This document shows positions 33,631 through 41,868 of a stretch of 41,868 bases of DNA, piece after piece. A model generated the notes under the pieces. That model was not told the origin of the DNA and searched no databases. It saw only the letters and a program-made list of their open reading frames with translations. The stretch spans positions 1 through 41,868 of the forward strand of contig CANRNY010000018.1 of NCBI GenBank assembly GCA_947632085.1, given 5' to 3'. Source of the DNA: an uncultured Bacilli bacterium. Lineage in GTDB: Bacteria > Bacillota_I > Bacilli_A > RF39 > UBA660. Every line of letters starts with the position of its first letter. Position 1 is the stretch's first letter. Made by a program: the position numbers and the translations under genes.

Positions 33631-34014
33631 ATGAGAAAAAGAATATTTAATGTTATTTTATTTAATATAATATTATTTTTAGCTATCTTTCTCTGCCTTA
33701 ATTTTTTAGATTTTATTAACTTTGAATGTTTTTATTTAAAATATTTGCATATATATTGTGCTGGTTGTGGGGGAACAAGAATGGTTAAAGCTCTTCTAAA
33801 TCTTCGCTTTTACGAAGCTTTTAGATTTAATCCTTTACTATTCATTTTATTAATCGTTGAAATAATATTCTATATATATAGTACTTTTATCTATATTAAA
33901 AAAGGAAAAATTATTTTTCCTAAATTTAGAACTATGACTTTTATTGCTTTTTTACTTTTAACATATATGGTTTTAAGAAATATTCCTTATTTTTCCTTTT
34001 TACGACCAATATAG
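33631..34014 (+). CDS. DUF2752 family membrane protein
   Basis: About 127 residues, three hydrophobic spans. The signature CAGCGGTRMVKALLNLRFYEAF is diagnostic of DUF2752 (a Cys pair followed by GGTR). The family is often next to DUF4190/zinc-ribbon genes, as here. The frame also opens at 33568 inside the previous gene, but MRKRIFN at 33631 is the better start, just after that gene's stop. Biochemical role unknown. A terminator follows. Confidence 0.85.
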   Translation: MRKRIFNVILFNIILFLAIFLCLNFLDFINFECFYLKYLHIYCAGCGGTRMVKALLNLRFYEAFRFNPLLFILLIVEIIFYIYSTFIYIKKGKIIFPKFRTMTFIAFLLLTYMVLRNIPYFSFLRPI

Positions 34015-34032
34015 TAAAATTATGTCTTTTTA

Positions 34033-34062
34033 AGAAAGATAATATATATCTTTCTCTTTTTT
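34033..34062 (+). terminator. Terminator after the DUF2752 gene
   Basis: An 8-bp stem (agaaagat 34033-34040 with atctttct 34048-34055) followed by T. Confidence 0.8.
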
Positions 34063-34150
34063 TATTTCCAAAAATATCTTATAATATATAATATAGAGAG
34101 ATAATAGATATGTACTTCTCTTAGATAAAAAGATAGATAGGGTGATTCCA

Positions 34151-35719
34151 ATGCCAAATAATGAAAATAATAATGATAATAACATTGAACTACCAAGCTA
34201 TAATAAAGATTTTGTTAATAATAACAATTCTAATATTAATTCTGAAAATCACGTATCAACACCTAATTTGAATATGGTTAACGCATCAGTTAAACAAGGA
34301 AACATAGGTGAAGTTGAAGTTTTAGATGGTTCAGAAGAAATAGTAAAACCAAAACCAGTAGCTCCATCTTCTCAAAAACCTCTTATCGAGATACCTAAAG
34401 AATACTACGAACAAAAGGAAAGAGAAAAAGAGCAAAAAGAGAAAGAAGCTATGGAACAAGAAGCTCTGAAAGAAGAAATGGCTAAAAACAAAAAATCAAA
34501 TGGTCACTTAATTCTTTTAATTCTTTTAAATGCTATTGTTATCTTTGGTTTAATTTATAGTTATTTAAATTATAACGAAAAACTTATTTTTGTTATTCCA
34601 ATATATATCGTTATTATGGCTATCTTTCAAGCTATTATAAAGAAAAGCGAAAGTCTTCAACCTCTTGCTATTATGATAGGTGGTATGGGTGTAGCTGTAA
34701 TAACATTCTTAGTATCTGCTATTGACTCTAAACAAGTAGATTTATGGAGTTATTATGCTATTGCCAGTGCTATCAGTGCTTTTGCTGGCTTAATTATATC
34801 TAAAGTATTAACGATGATAATTGGTGATCGCCAAAATATTAAAGCCTTACAAAGCATTGGAATGATTTTAGTAGTTATTGCTTTAATTGGTGTTCCATAC
34901 TTTTTATATCAACAAAATCCTGAAAAAGCCTACCAAATAATTTTTCAAAAGAAATCTGAAGTAAAAGCTGAAAATGAAGATGAATATATTATAAAAATTT
35001 TAAAAAATCGTTATAATCGAGATTTTGTTTGTGATCTTGAAACAATAGAATCAAATGTTGATCAAAAAAATCGTAAAATAAATACCCGTTTATGTTACGA
35101 ATCTGAAGTGCTAAAAAGTAAAAATATCGCTGAATCTGATATTCATAATCGTTTACAAGACTTAGAAGAAAATCGTATTATTGTTACAAGTATTGCTTAT
35201 AAACAAAGTGATAATAAATATATTGTTCAAGATAATTATATGGATGTTGCGATGTTAAGTGAATTTGAAGAACGTATTTCCAATAATTTAACTCAAGCCC
35301 TTAATGCTAACAAAGTTTTAGTATATTTATATCCACAAGAAAATTGTTCTTTTATCGGTAATTGTGCTGATAATAATGATTATTATAAAAATTATGAAAA
35401 AGAAATAGATCCTGATAATCAATATAATAGTAGTGTTAATTTAGATTTTTCTAAATATTTAACAATGGATGTTGATAAATTTGTTAATGAATATAAGTTT
35501 AAATATATTATAACTATAACATCAGGTAGCTTTAGTACCGAAGATACTTATAAACCAGCAGTAGATAAAGTACTAAGTCAATTAGATAAACTTGGTTTAA
35601 AAAATACTTATGGTTATGTTATAAATTTATATAATGTCCCACCAGATAATCCATTCCCAACTAAAGTTCATACTGTCGAAGGTGCGACAAATAATAATCA
35701 AACCTTTACTGTTTCTTAA
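34151..35719 (+). CDS. Hypothetical five-span membrane protein
   Basis: About 522 residues. An Asn-rich N-terminus, a Glu/Lys-rich coiled stretch (about 80-115), five hydrophobic spans (about residues 120-265) and a C-terminal domain of about 250 residues with two Cys near NCSFIGNCADN. No family recognised. The ORF opens with GTG 34142, which belongs to the GGGTGATT ribosome site; ATG 34151 is the start. It is followed after 2 nt by a GNAT gene in the same transcript. Nothing suggests its function beyond membrane location. Confidence 0.75.
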   Translation: MPNNENNNDNNIELPSYNKDFVNNNNSNINSENHVSTPNLNMVNASVKQGNIGEVEVLDGSEEIVKPKPVAPSSQKPLIEIPKEYYEQKEREKEQKEKEAMEQEALKEEMAKNKKSNGHLILLILLNAIVIFGLIYSYLNYNEKLIFVIPIYIVIMAIFQAIIKKSESLQPLAIMIGGMGVAVITFLVSAIDSKQVDLWSYYAIASAISAFAGLIISKVLTMIIGDRQNIKALQSIGMILVVIALIGVPYFLYQQNPEKAYQIIFQKKSEVKAENEDEYIIKILKNRYNRDFVCDLETIESNVDQKNRKINTRLCYESEVLKSKNIAESDIHNRLQDLEENRIIVTSIAYKQSDNKYIVQDNYMDVAMLSEFEERISNNLTQALNANKVLVYLYPQENCSFIGNCADNNDYYKNYEKEIDPDNQYNSSVNLDFSKYLTMDVDKFVNEYKFKYIITITSGSFSTEDTYKPAVDKVLSQLDKLGLKNTYGYVINLYNVPPDNPFPTKVHTVEGATNNNQTFTVS

Positions 35720-35721
35720 TT

Positions 35722-36180
35722 ATGCAAATAGAAGAATTAAAAGACTTTAATAAAGATTTTCATGAAGTTATGTCCCTTTTATATAATTGGTGGGGACCAC
35801 TAAAGAACAAATCCTTATTAGAAATAACTAAAGAATATCAAAATATATTATTTAAAAATCATCTTCCTAAGATCTTTATTTTAAAAGAAAATAATATAAT
35901 AATTGGTTTATATGAATTAAATGAACATGATAATATTCCTCAAAAAGAATATACACCATTTTTAGCTAATGTCTTTATTAAAGAAGAATATCGTGGTCAT
36001 GGTTATAGTCGAATTCTTATATCTTCGGCTATTAATGAAACCAAAAAATTAGGTTATCATAAATTATATCTTCATTCTCGCCATATTAATTTCTATGAAA
36101 AATATGGCTTTAACTACTTAGAAACCATAGATACTATTTATGGCCCTAAAAGAATATTTATCTACGAAATAAAAGAGTAA
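35722..36180 (+). CDS. GNAT family N-acetyltransferase
   Basis: 152 residues, the standard GNAT length. Motif A is EEYRGHGYSRILI, where the RGHGYS loop binds the pyrophosphate of acetyl-CoA. The later HSRHINFYEKYGF is typical. The acetyl acceptor is unknown. It starts 2 nt after the upstream membrane-protein gene with no clear Shine-Dalgarno, so it is probably translated by coupling. A bidirectional terminator follows. Confidence 0.88.
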   Translation: MQIEELKDFNKDFHEVMSLLYNWWGPLKNKSLLEITKEYQNILFKNHLPKIFILKENNIIIGLYELNEHDNIPQKEYTPFLANVFIKEEYRGHGYSRILISSAINETKKLGYHKLYLHSRHINFYEKYGFNYLETIDTIYGPKRIFIYEIKE

Positions 36181-36212
36181 GAATCAACTTAATGATTTCT
36201 TACTCTTTTTTA
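36171..36212. terminator. Bidirectional terminator between the GNAT and gerAB genes
   Basis: A 13-bp stem (36171-36183 with 36197-36209), followed by T on one side and preceded by A on the other, shared by the two convergent transcripts. Confidence 0.8.
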
Positions 36213-37149
36213 TTATTAAACTAAAACCTATAATAAAAATAAATAAATAGTAAATATAATTTTTAACCATCAATATATTAGCATAACTATTATTTAAAAC
36301 TAATTCATTAATTAATACTATTCCTAAAATAATTGTTGCTAATAAATATATATTATTTAAATTATCTTTTAATACTTTAATCGCAAACAACCCACTAATA
36401 ACTAAATTCATTATCCATTCCATAACTAATATATTTTCCACATTACTAACATAACCAAATAATTCAATTTTCTTTAAGATTAGATATTCTGGAAATCTTA
36501 ACATACTAGCAAACTCACTACCGTAAACACTTATAATAAAGAATGATATAATTATTAATCCAGTACATCCTAATAAGTAGCCTTTACTTACATCCTTAAA
36601 CTTTAAATTATCTTTATAATTAAGTAAAATTATATTAGGTAATAAAGAAGTACCAGTAAAAATAATAATTCCTTTAATAAAATTCATAAAAGAAGTATTA
36701 AAAAGTGGCAACATTTTATCTATTTGCACCAATGGACATAAGGCAACAGGAATAAATAAATATAATAATATTTGACAAGGTATACATATTTCACTAACTC
36801 TTCCTATTACTTTCATCTCTTTACTAGCTCCATAACTTAATACTAATATATAAAATAATAAGATAAATAAAGTAGGGGTAGTATATAATAAATAAGTACT
36901 AGTTAAAGTAGTATCAGCTAAAGTATTTAGTAATAATACTATAATACATATTAAAGAACATATATGTTTATTTATAGTTCCTTTTCTATATAATAAATAA
37001 AGAATAAAATATCCTAATAACATTCCTAAAAAAGAAGTAATTAATAAATCATTACGACTAATACCCACTATTAAACTAAAACCACCTCCTGCAAATAAAA
37101 CTCTTGTTAAAAAGAAACTTAATATTATATATTGTTTTTTATTTATCAT
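36184..37149 (-). CDS. gerAB: GerAB-type germination permease subunit
   Basis: 321 residues, nearly all hydrophobic, with about ten spans (for example FLGMLLGYFILYLLYRKG, LLYLFIPVALCPLVQI). This is the amino-acid permease-like B subunit of the GerA germinant receptor. The family is usually about 360 residues, so this is on the short side. AGGTGT precedes the ATG. The start overlaps the end of the C-subunit gene by 11 nt. Last gene of the operon. It should sit in the spore inner membrane. Confidence 0.88.
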   Translation of the reverse strand: MINKKQYIILSFFLTRVLFAGGGFSLIVGISRNDLLITSFLGMLLGYFILYLLYRKGTINKHICSLICIIVLLLNTLADTTLTSTYLLYTTPTLFILLFYILVLSYGASKEMKVIGRVSEICIPCQILLYLFIPVALCPLVQIDKMLPLFNTSFMNFIKGIIIFTGTSLLPNIILLNYKDNLKFKDVSKGYLLGCTGLIIISFFIISVYGSEFASMLRFPEYLILKKIELFGYVSNVENILVMEWIMNLVISGLFAIKVLKDNLNNIYLLATIILGIVLINELVLNNSYANILMVKNYIYYLFIFIIGFSLIIKKSKKSLS

Positions 37150-38167
37150 TTAACACCTCGTATATTGCACCATTTTTATTTATTTTTACTTCTACATTTA
37201 CTTTATACTTTATATTTTCTTTATTTTTACGATATTTTTTATAATAAAGATCTTTTAATCCTAATAAATCAGCATTATTACTTAAAGTTTCTTTTAAAAA
37301 ACTATTAACTTCATCTAGAATAACTTTATTTATTTCTTTTTCTATATCTTGATAAACATTTTTATCTTCTAAATTATACTTCTTATCTACTTCTTTAATT
37401 TTGGCAAATCCCTTAATATTTATAATTATTTCATTTTTATTTATTTCATAATTAATATCTTTTTTATAAACATTTAAAACCGTCTTTCCCTTATTAAAGA
37501 AAATATTACTATTACTATCTAAAGTTAAAAATCTATAAATCTTATTATCAATTGTATCTACATAACTATTACCTTTAAAGTAAGTTATTTTATCAACAAT
37601 AACATTCTTATCTTCTAAATAAATATAGGGTAGTGCTATATCAATATTCTTATTTATAATATTACTCGCTATAATATCAATATTATCTAATGAATTAGCT
37701 TCAATATTATATGTAATCGTATCATCTATAACTTCTCCAATACTATTATCTTCTATCTTTGTTTTAAATATTTCCATCGGATTATCACATATTAAAGAAT
37801 ATAACTTAGTACTTATTGTTGCATCTCTAATAATATAATCAATTACTGTATTTAAATTTGTTTTAGCCATTTCTTTACTAATTAAAAGAATTTTTACATG
37901 TTTTAACGATACTTTTTTATCAGCACTACTTATTGCTTTATTTATTGCATTAGCTAATACTTCATCTTCTCCAGTTACAATAATTGTTGATAGAGTAGCA
38001 CCATCCCCATTCTTCGTACTTTTTATTACTTCAAAACTAACAATAAACTTATTATCCTTATAATCAAACCCAATTGCATCAACCACACTCATATCACTTA
38101 ACTCTTGATAATCAAAACAACCAGTTACTAAAAATAAACATATTATTAATATAATAATCTTTTTCAT
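37139..38167 (-). CDS. gerAC: GerAC-type germination lipoprotein subunit
   Basis: 342 residues. A lipoprotein signal ends in LVTGC (C17), then FDYQELSDMSVVDAIGFDY, the family's start after the lipid anchor. The rest is the usual three-domain alpha/beta protein. It is the C subunit of a GerA-type germinant receptor, anchored to the outer face of the spore inner membrane. It overlaps the A subunit gene by 4 nt (ATGA) and has an AAGGTGAAG site. Confidence 0.9.
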   Translation of the reverse strand: MKKIIILIICLFLVTGCFDYQELSDMSVVDAIGFDYKDNKFIVSFEVIKSTKNGDGATLSTIIVTGEDEVLANAINKAISSADKKVSLKHVKILLISKEMAKTNLNTVIDYIIRDATISTKLYSLICDNPMEIFKTKIEDNSIGEVIDDTITYNIEANSLDNIDIIASNIINKNIDIALPYIYLEDKNVIVDKITYFKGNSYVDTIDNKIYRFLTLDSNSNIFFNKGKTVLNVYKKDINYEINKNEIIINIKGFAKIKEVDKKYNLEDKNVYQDIEKEINKVILDEVNSFLKETLSNNADLLGLKDLYYKKYRKNKENIKYKVNVEVKINKNGAIYEVLNDK

Positions 38168-39537
38168 ATCTTCACCTTATTCTTATTATTCGATAATACA
38201 CTACTTCTTTTATTATCTTTATTCTTCTTTAAAATTGTTTTAAAAAGATATATCTTATCAAAAGGCGTAATAGGGTATAAATAAGGTTCATCGATTGTTT
38301 TCATTCCCGCTAAATGAAGTAAGACTAAAAATATTCCTAGTACTAAGCCATATAAACCTAAAATAGTCGCCATAAATAATAGTAAGAAACGATAATACCT
38401 TAATCCATCAATAACATCACCATTATTAAATATTAAACCCGTTATAAAAGTAATTCCAATGATAATAATCATAATTGGACTAGCTATATTAGCAGCAACT
38501 GCTGCTTCTCCTAATATTAAAGCTCCTAGTATCGAAATAGAACTTCCAAAATTAGACGGAAACCTCATATCACTTTCTCTTAAAATAGCACATAAAATAA
38601 TCATAAAAAACGCTTCAAAGGCTGAAGGAAAAGGAACCCCACTACGAGCTGCTTGAAAAGATAAGAGTAAATTAAGTGGTATAGATTCTGAATTATAATT
38701 AATAATTGATATATATAAAGCTGGTAGAGTAACAGTAATAATTAAACATAAAAATCTTAAAGCTTTTAAAAAATTAACATTAATCGCTTTTACATAGTTA
38801 TCTCCCTGTGGATTAATAAAATCAACAAAAAAAGCCGGTAGTATTAAGGCATAAGCTGAATTATCCGCAATTAATACAATCTTTCCTTCAAGTAAAGAAG
38901 TACATACTTTATCAGGTCTTTCCGTCTTTAAAATAGTTGGTAAAGGACTCTTATTACCAATTAAATTATATAATATTTCAATATCTACAATTCCATCGAT
39001 ATCTATTTTCTTAATTTTATTTTCTATCGCTTTAACATACTTATTTTTCGCAATATCTTTTATATACAACAAAGATACTTTAGTTTTCGTTTTTCTTCCT
39101 AAATCATAATCAATATTAACTAAATTAGGTGTTTTAATTCTTCTTTTAATAAGTCCTAAATTAACAATAATATTCTCATTAAAAGCATCTTTAGGTCCAT
39201 TAACTGATGTCTCAGCCAAAGGCTCACTAACACTTCGATATAATTCTCCCTTAACTTCACAAACAATCATATCATTATCATCATAAACTAAAGCAAAACC
39301 ATTAAGTAAATACTCCGTAATCTGTCTTTCATCCGTTAAATAAATAACATTTGGTCCACTAATAATATCTTTTAAAAAAACATAAGGTTTACCAATCGTT
39401 AAATTCATTAAAATAAAATCATTAATACTACTGCTACTACATAAACTTTCTAAATAAATAACATTAACATCATTAATCTTTTTATATTTTAAATCACTTG
39501 AATTATTAAATTTCTTTTTAATTCTATCATATAGCAT
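38164..39537 (-). CDS. gerAA: GerAA-type germinant receptor subunit
   Basis: About 457 residues. A soluble N-terminal half is followed by the GerA membrane domain, including SFQAARSGVPFPSAFEAFFMI and ILGALILGEAAVAANIASP, with four to five spans. It forms the receptor core with GerAC and GerAB and triggers germination when it senses nutrients. The frame opens at 39564, but ATG 39537 (MLYDRIKKKF) is preceded by GGTGAAGATT and is taken as the start. No convincing SigG promoter is visible upstream. Confidence 0.92.
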   Translation of the reverse strand: MLYDRIKKKFNNSSDLKYKKINDVNVIYLESLCSSSSINDFILMNLTIGKPYVFLKDIISGPNVIYLTDERQITEYLLNGFALVYDDNDMIVCEVKGELYRSVSEPLAETSVNGPKDAFNENIIVNLGLIKRRIKTPNLVNIDYDLGRKTKTKVSLLYIKDIAKNKYVKAIENKIKKIDIDGIVDIEILYNLIGNKSPLPTILKTERPDKVCTSLLEGKIVLIADNSAYALILPAFFVDFINPQGDNYVKAINVNFLKALRFLCLIITVTLPALYISIINYNSESIPLNLLLSFQAARSGVPFPSAFEAFFMIILCAILRESDMRFPSNFGSSISILGALILGEAAVAANIASPIMIIIIGITFITGLIFNNGDVIDGLRYYRFLLLFMATILGLYGLVLGIFLVLLHLAGMKTIDEPYLYPITPFDKIYLFKTILKKNKDNKRSSVLSNNKNKVKI

Positions 39538-39613
39538 AATCTTCACCATTAATATTGTTACCAATAATTGCTAAAATATAATATTTATTTATCCTATATA
39601 ACTTAATATTTAG

Positions 39614-39619
39614 TATAAT
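39614..39619 (+). promoter_or_regulatory. -10 box of the RlmD-type gene
   Basis: TATAAT (39614-39619) lies 17 nt before the ATG. The -35 is unclear. The region is shared with the gerA operon, which runs the other way. Confidence 0.45.
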
Positions 39620-39636
39620 AAAAATGAGGTATGAAT

Positions 39637-40836
39637 ATGAATAATTTAAAAATTGAAAAATTAGATAATTTTGGTCGTGGTATTTGTTATGTTAATGATA
39701 AAATAACTTTTGTTACTGATGCTTTACCAAACGAAGTAGTTAATATTAAGATAACTAAAGAATATAAAAAATATAATGAAGCTATTGTTACTAAATATGT
39801 TCAAAAGAGTTCTAATCGAATAGAGAGTATTTGTCCCTATTATAAAGAATGTGGTGGTTGTAATTTACTTCATATGTCATATGCTAATACTTTAATTTTT
39901 AAAAAAAATAAATTAGAAAGTATAATTTATAAATATGCTAAAATAACTAAAGAAATAGATGTTGTTCCTTCAAAAGACTTTAACTATCGTAATAAAGTAA
40001 CTTTAAAGATTAAAAATAATAAATTTGGTTATTATAAAGAAGCTACTCACCAAATAATACCTATTAAACATTGTGCTATAGCAGAAACATCTATTAATGA
40101 CTTTATTAAAGATATTCCTTCTTTAAATATTAAAAATGGTGAATTAGTAATTCGTAGTAATTATAATAACGAATTACTTTTATGGATTAAAACTAAAGAA
40201 CATATTAAACCAGATATTGATTATTTAAAACAACATCACAAAATAGTAGGTATTATTTTAAATAATAAAGTAATTAATGGTGATTCTTCTTATATAGAAT
40301 TAATTAATCACCAATTATTTACTGTTTCTTACGATTCCTTTTTTCAAATTAATCGCGATATCTGTTCTAAATTATTTAAGCTAATAAATAAATATATTAC
40401 GCCAGATGAAGTTATATTAGATTTATATTGTGGGGTAGGAACTTTAGGTATTAACGCTTCTAAAGAAGCTAAAAAAACTTTTGGTATCGAAATAGTTAAG
40501 AATGCCGTCTTAAACGCTATAACTAACGCTAAAATAAATAAAAGAGATAATATCTATTATATGTTAGGTGATGCTTCTATTTGTCTTCCTAAAATAAAAG
40601 AACATATAAACACTATTATTCTAGATCCACCACGTGCTGGTTTAGATAAAACAACCCTAAAAACAATTTTGGAATTTAAACCTGATAAAATAATCTATGT
40701 CTCATGTGACCCTATGACCTTAGCTCGTGATTTAAACGAATTAAAAGAGTTTTATAATATCGATGTAATAAAAGGATTAGATATGTTCCCATATACAAGC
40801 CATGTTGAGTGTTTTTGCGTTCTAAAAATAAAATAA
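39637..40836 (+). CDS. rlmD: 23S rRNA uracil-C5 methyltransferase (RlmD/RlmCD family)
   Basis: About 399 residues. An N-terminal TRAM-like domain, an Fe-S site (C66, C72, C75 in CPYYKECGGC, with C146 in KHCAI), and a SAM-binding domain with LYCGVGTLGI. The catalytic Cys is C357 in YVSCDPMTLARDL. It methylates the C5 of uracil in 23S rRNA. RlmCD of B. subtilis modifies two positions; which apply here cannot be told. ATG 39637 is preferred over 39631, since GAGGT is 6 nt before it. Confidence 0.9.
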   Translation: MNNLKIEKLDNFGRGICYVNDKITFVTDALPNEVVNIKITKEYKKYNEAIVTKYVQKSSNRIESICPYYKECGGCNLLHMSYANTLIFKKNKLESIIYKYAKITKEIDVVPSKDFNYRNKVTLKIKNNKFGYYKEATHQIIPIKHCAIAETSINDFIKDIPSLNIKNGELVIRSNYNNELLLWIKTKEHIKPDIDYLKQHHKIVGIILNNKVINGDSSYIELINHQLFTVSYDSFFQINRDICSKLFKLINKYITPDEVILDLYCGVGTLGINASKEAKKTFGIEIVKNAVLNAITNAKINKRDNIYYMLGDASICLPKIKEHINTIILDPPRAGLDKTTLKTILEFKPDKIIYVSCDPMTLARDLNELKEFYNIDVIKGLDMFPYTSHVECFCVLKIK

Positions 40837-40842
40837 CAAAAG

Positions 40843-40864
40843 AACTGAAAATTCAGTTTTTTGG
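40843..40864 (+). terminator. Terminator after the RlmD-type gene
   Basis: A 6-bp stem (aactga 40843-40848, loop aaat, tcagtt 40853-40858) followed by T. Confidence 0.7.
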
Positions 40865-41005
40865 TAAAATTTTTTAAAGGCTGTCTGTGTAGGATACGCT
40901 TAAGTTATACCACCATAAGTGGTATGTTCTGTATAGATGGAATATAACATAATGAACTGATTTATTTTACGTTCATAATAAGACTTAGAAAGAGAGGAAA
41001 TAGTA
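40865..41005. other. Gap before the YhcG gene with a small hairpin
   Basis: No gene is seen. It holds a 7-bp hairpin (ataccac/gtggtat, loop cataa) near 40908-40926 and AT-rich DNA; the YhcG ribosome site AGAGAGG is at its end. It may be the leader or promoter region of that gene. Confidence 0.5.
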
Positions 41006-41868
41006 ATGAGTAATTTAATAAAAAAAGATGAATATTATGATGATTTTTCAAAAATTATTGAAATGATAGAAACTAGAAGAAATAATGCTTATAGAAAGAT
41101 AAATGAAGAATTGATATCTTTATATTGGGATATAGGTCATTTTGTTAGTAAACAAATAGAGAAAAATAAATGGGGAAGTAAGGTTGTTGATAATTTAGCA
41201 ATGTTTATTAAAAATAAATACCCAACATTACAAGGTTTTAGTCGAAGAGGAATTTATAGAATGGTTCAATTCTATGAAACCTATAAGGATGATAAAATTG
41301 TGTCACCACTGGTGACACAATTAAGTTGGACTAATAATTTACTAATATTATCTGGAACTAAAACTAAAGAAGAAAGAGAATTTTATATTAAAATGGCTCT
41401 TAAAAATAATTATTCCAAAGCTGAATTAGATAGACAACTTTCTAGTGCATATTATGAAAGATATATGTTATCCAACGGAAAAGCATTACCTTCAACTACA
41501 AAAACTATTGACGAAGATGATTATCCCAATACTAAATTATTAGATTTATATTCTTTAGAATTTTTAGATTTACCAAACGAATTTTCCGAAGTTGATTTAA
41601 GAAAAGCCATTATTAAAAATTTGAAAAGCTTTATTTTAGAAATAGGGAAGTCTTTTACTTTTGTTGGAGAAGAATATAGAGTTCAAGTAGGAAATGAAGA
41701 TTTTTTTATTGACTTATTATTTTATAATCGCGATTTATCTTGTTTAGTAGCTTTTGAGTTAAAAGTTGGGAAGTTTAAACCTGAATATGTATCCAAAATG
41801 GATTTTTATTTAGAAGCCTTAGATAGACAAGAAAAGAAAAATAATGAAAATCCAAGTGTAGGAATAAT
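41006..41868 (+). CDS. YhcG/DUF1016 PD-(D/E)XK nuclease domain protein (3' end outside window)
   Basis: 287 residues are visible and the frame stays open at the right edge. The N-terminal DUF1016 helical part (LYWDIGHFVSKQIEKNKWG, FSRRGIYRMVQFY) is followed by a PD-(D/E)XK core: FFIDLLFYNR with D236, then AFELK with E251 and K253, and the family-typical KVGKFKPEY. These proteins are seen in accessory and defence-like neighbourhoods; their function is not settled. The start is supported by AGAGAGG. A 12-bp palindrome lies inside the gene at 41296-41322. Only the 3' end is missing. Confidence 0.88.
   Translation, partial: MSNLIKKDEYYDDFSKIIEMIETRRNNAYRKINEELISLYWDIGHFVSKQIEKNKWGSKVVDNLAMFIKNKYPTLQGFSRRGIYRMVQFYETYKDDKIVSPLVTQLSWTNNLLILSGTKTKEEREFYIKMALKNNYSKAELDRQLSSAYYERYMLSNGKALPSTTKTIDEDDYPNTKLLDLYSLEFLDLPNEFSEVDLRKAIIKNLKSFILEIGKSFTFVGEEYRVQVGNEDFFIDLLFYNRDLSCLVAFELKVGKFKPEYVSKMDFYLEALDRQEKKNNENPSVGI
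41296..41322. repeat. Perfect 12-bp inverted repeat inside the YhcG gene
   Basis: The arms aattgtgtcacc (41296-41307) and ggtgacacaatt (41311-41322) are separated by three bases. It encodes IVSPLVTQL without a frame break. Confidence 0.85.

Noticed and set aside
39538-39636. SigG-type promoter for the gerA operon
   Set aside because: I looked for TGAATA-like and CATNNTA elements at 17-18 bp spacing on the minus strand and found none.
1-41868. Mycoplasma code (TGA as Trp)
   Set aside because: Trp is encoded by TGG throughout, and the fic frame ends in TGA at a position followed directly by a terminator.
1-41868. CRISPR array, insertion sequence or integrated phage
   Set aside because: No regularly spaced direct repeats, transposase, integrase or phage structural genes were found in the window.

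Overview
The window comes from a very AT-rich Gram-positive-type bacterium. TGA is used as a stop (the Fic gene ends in TGA) and Trp is TGG, so the Mycoplasma code does not apply. Gene starts often carry a GGTGAT-like Shine-Dalgarno, promoters are TTGACA/TATAAT type, and the two aminoacyl-tRNA synthetase operons are headed by T-box leaders. A GerA-type germination operon, a CotF-like coat gene pair and a SufU-type SUF operon point to an endospore-forming Firmicute. My guess is a gut lineage of Bacilli near Erysipelotrichia/RF39-like groups; this placement is inference.

Left part (1-10.5 kb): the tail of an unknown acidic protein; a small ORF plus Fic pair with toxin-antitoxin layout; two unknown minus-strand genes; tRNA-Ala(TGC); a YolD plus Y-family polymerase pair with a LexA box on its promoter; a divergent AlkD-like gene; a cyclophilin lipoprotein; a membrane-anchored thioredoxin-like protein; a LysR regulator; a radical SAM protein; and a MazG-like plus NUDIX pair. 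Much of this is DNA repair and housecleaning.

Middle part (10.5-23.7 kb): a compact SUF operon (sufC, a short SufB/SufD-like gene, sufS, sufU) with no full-length sufB; two DUF3592-like membrane paralogs flanking a CotF-type coat pair that has a SigG-like promoter, in a tandem duplication whose second coat copy has collapsed to a remnant; a large tail-anchored protein; a T-box-controlled proS-serS operon; and a 1003-residue glutamate-rich protein ending in a zinc ribbon.

Right part (23.7-41.9 kb): dCMP deaminase, miaB, a DUF3592-like membrane protein with a GH25 muramidase, a phosphohexomutase, a T-box(Ile)-led CYTH-ileS operon, small membrane proteins, a GNAT acetyltransferase, a gerA-gerC-gerB operon, an RlmD-type rRNA methyltransferase, and at the edge an incomplete YhcG/DUF1016 PD-(D/E)XK protein. 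Most genes are ordinary housekeeping. I see no CRISPR array, insertion sequence, rRNA or clear prophage. The best leads are the sufB-less SUF operon, the collapsed coat-gene duplication with its SigG-like promoter, the T-box-controlled CYTH gene, and the Fic partner that lacks the usual inhibitory motif.
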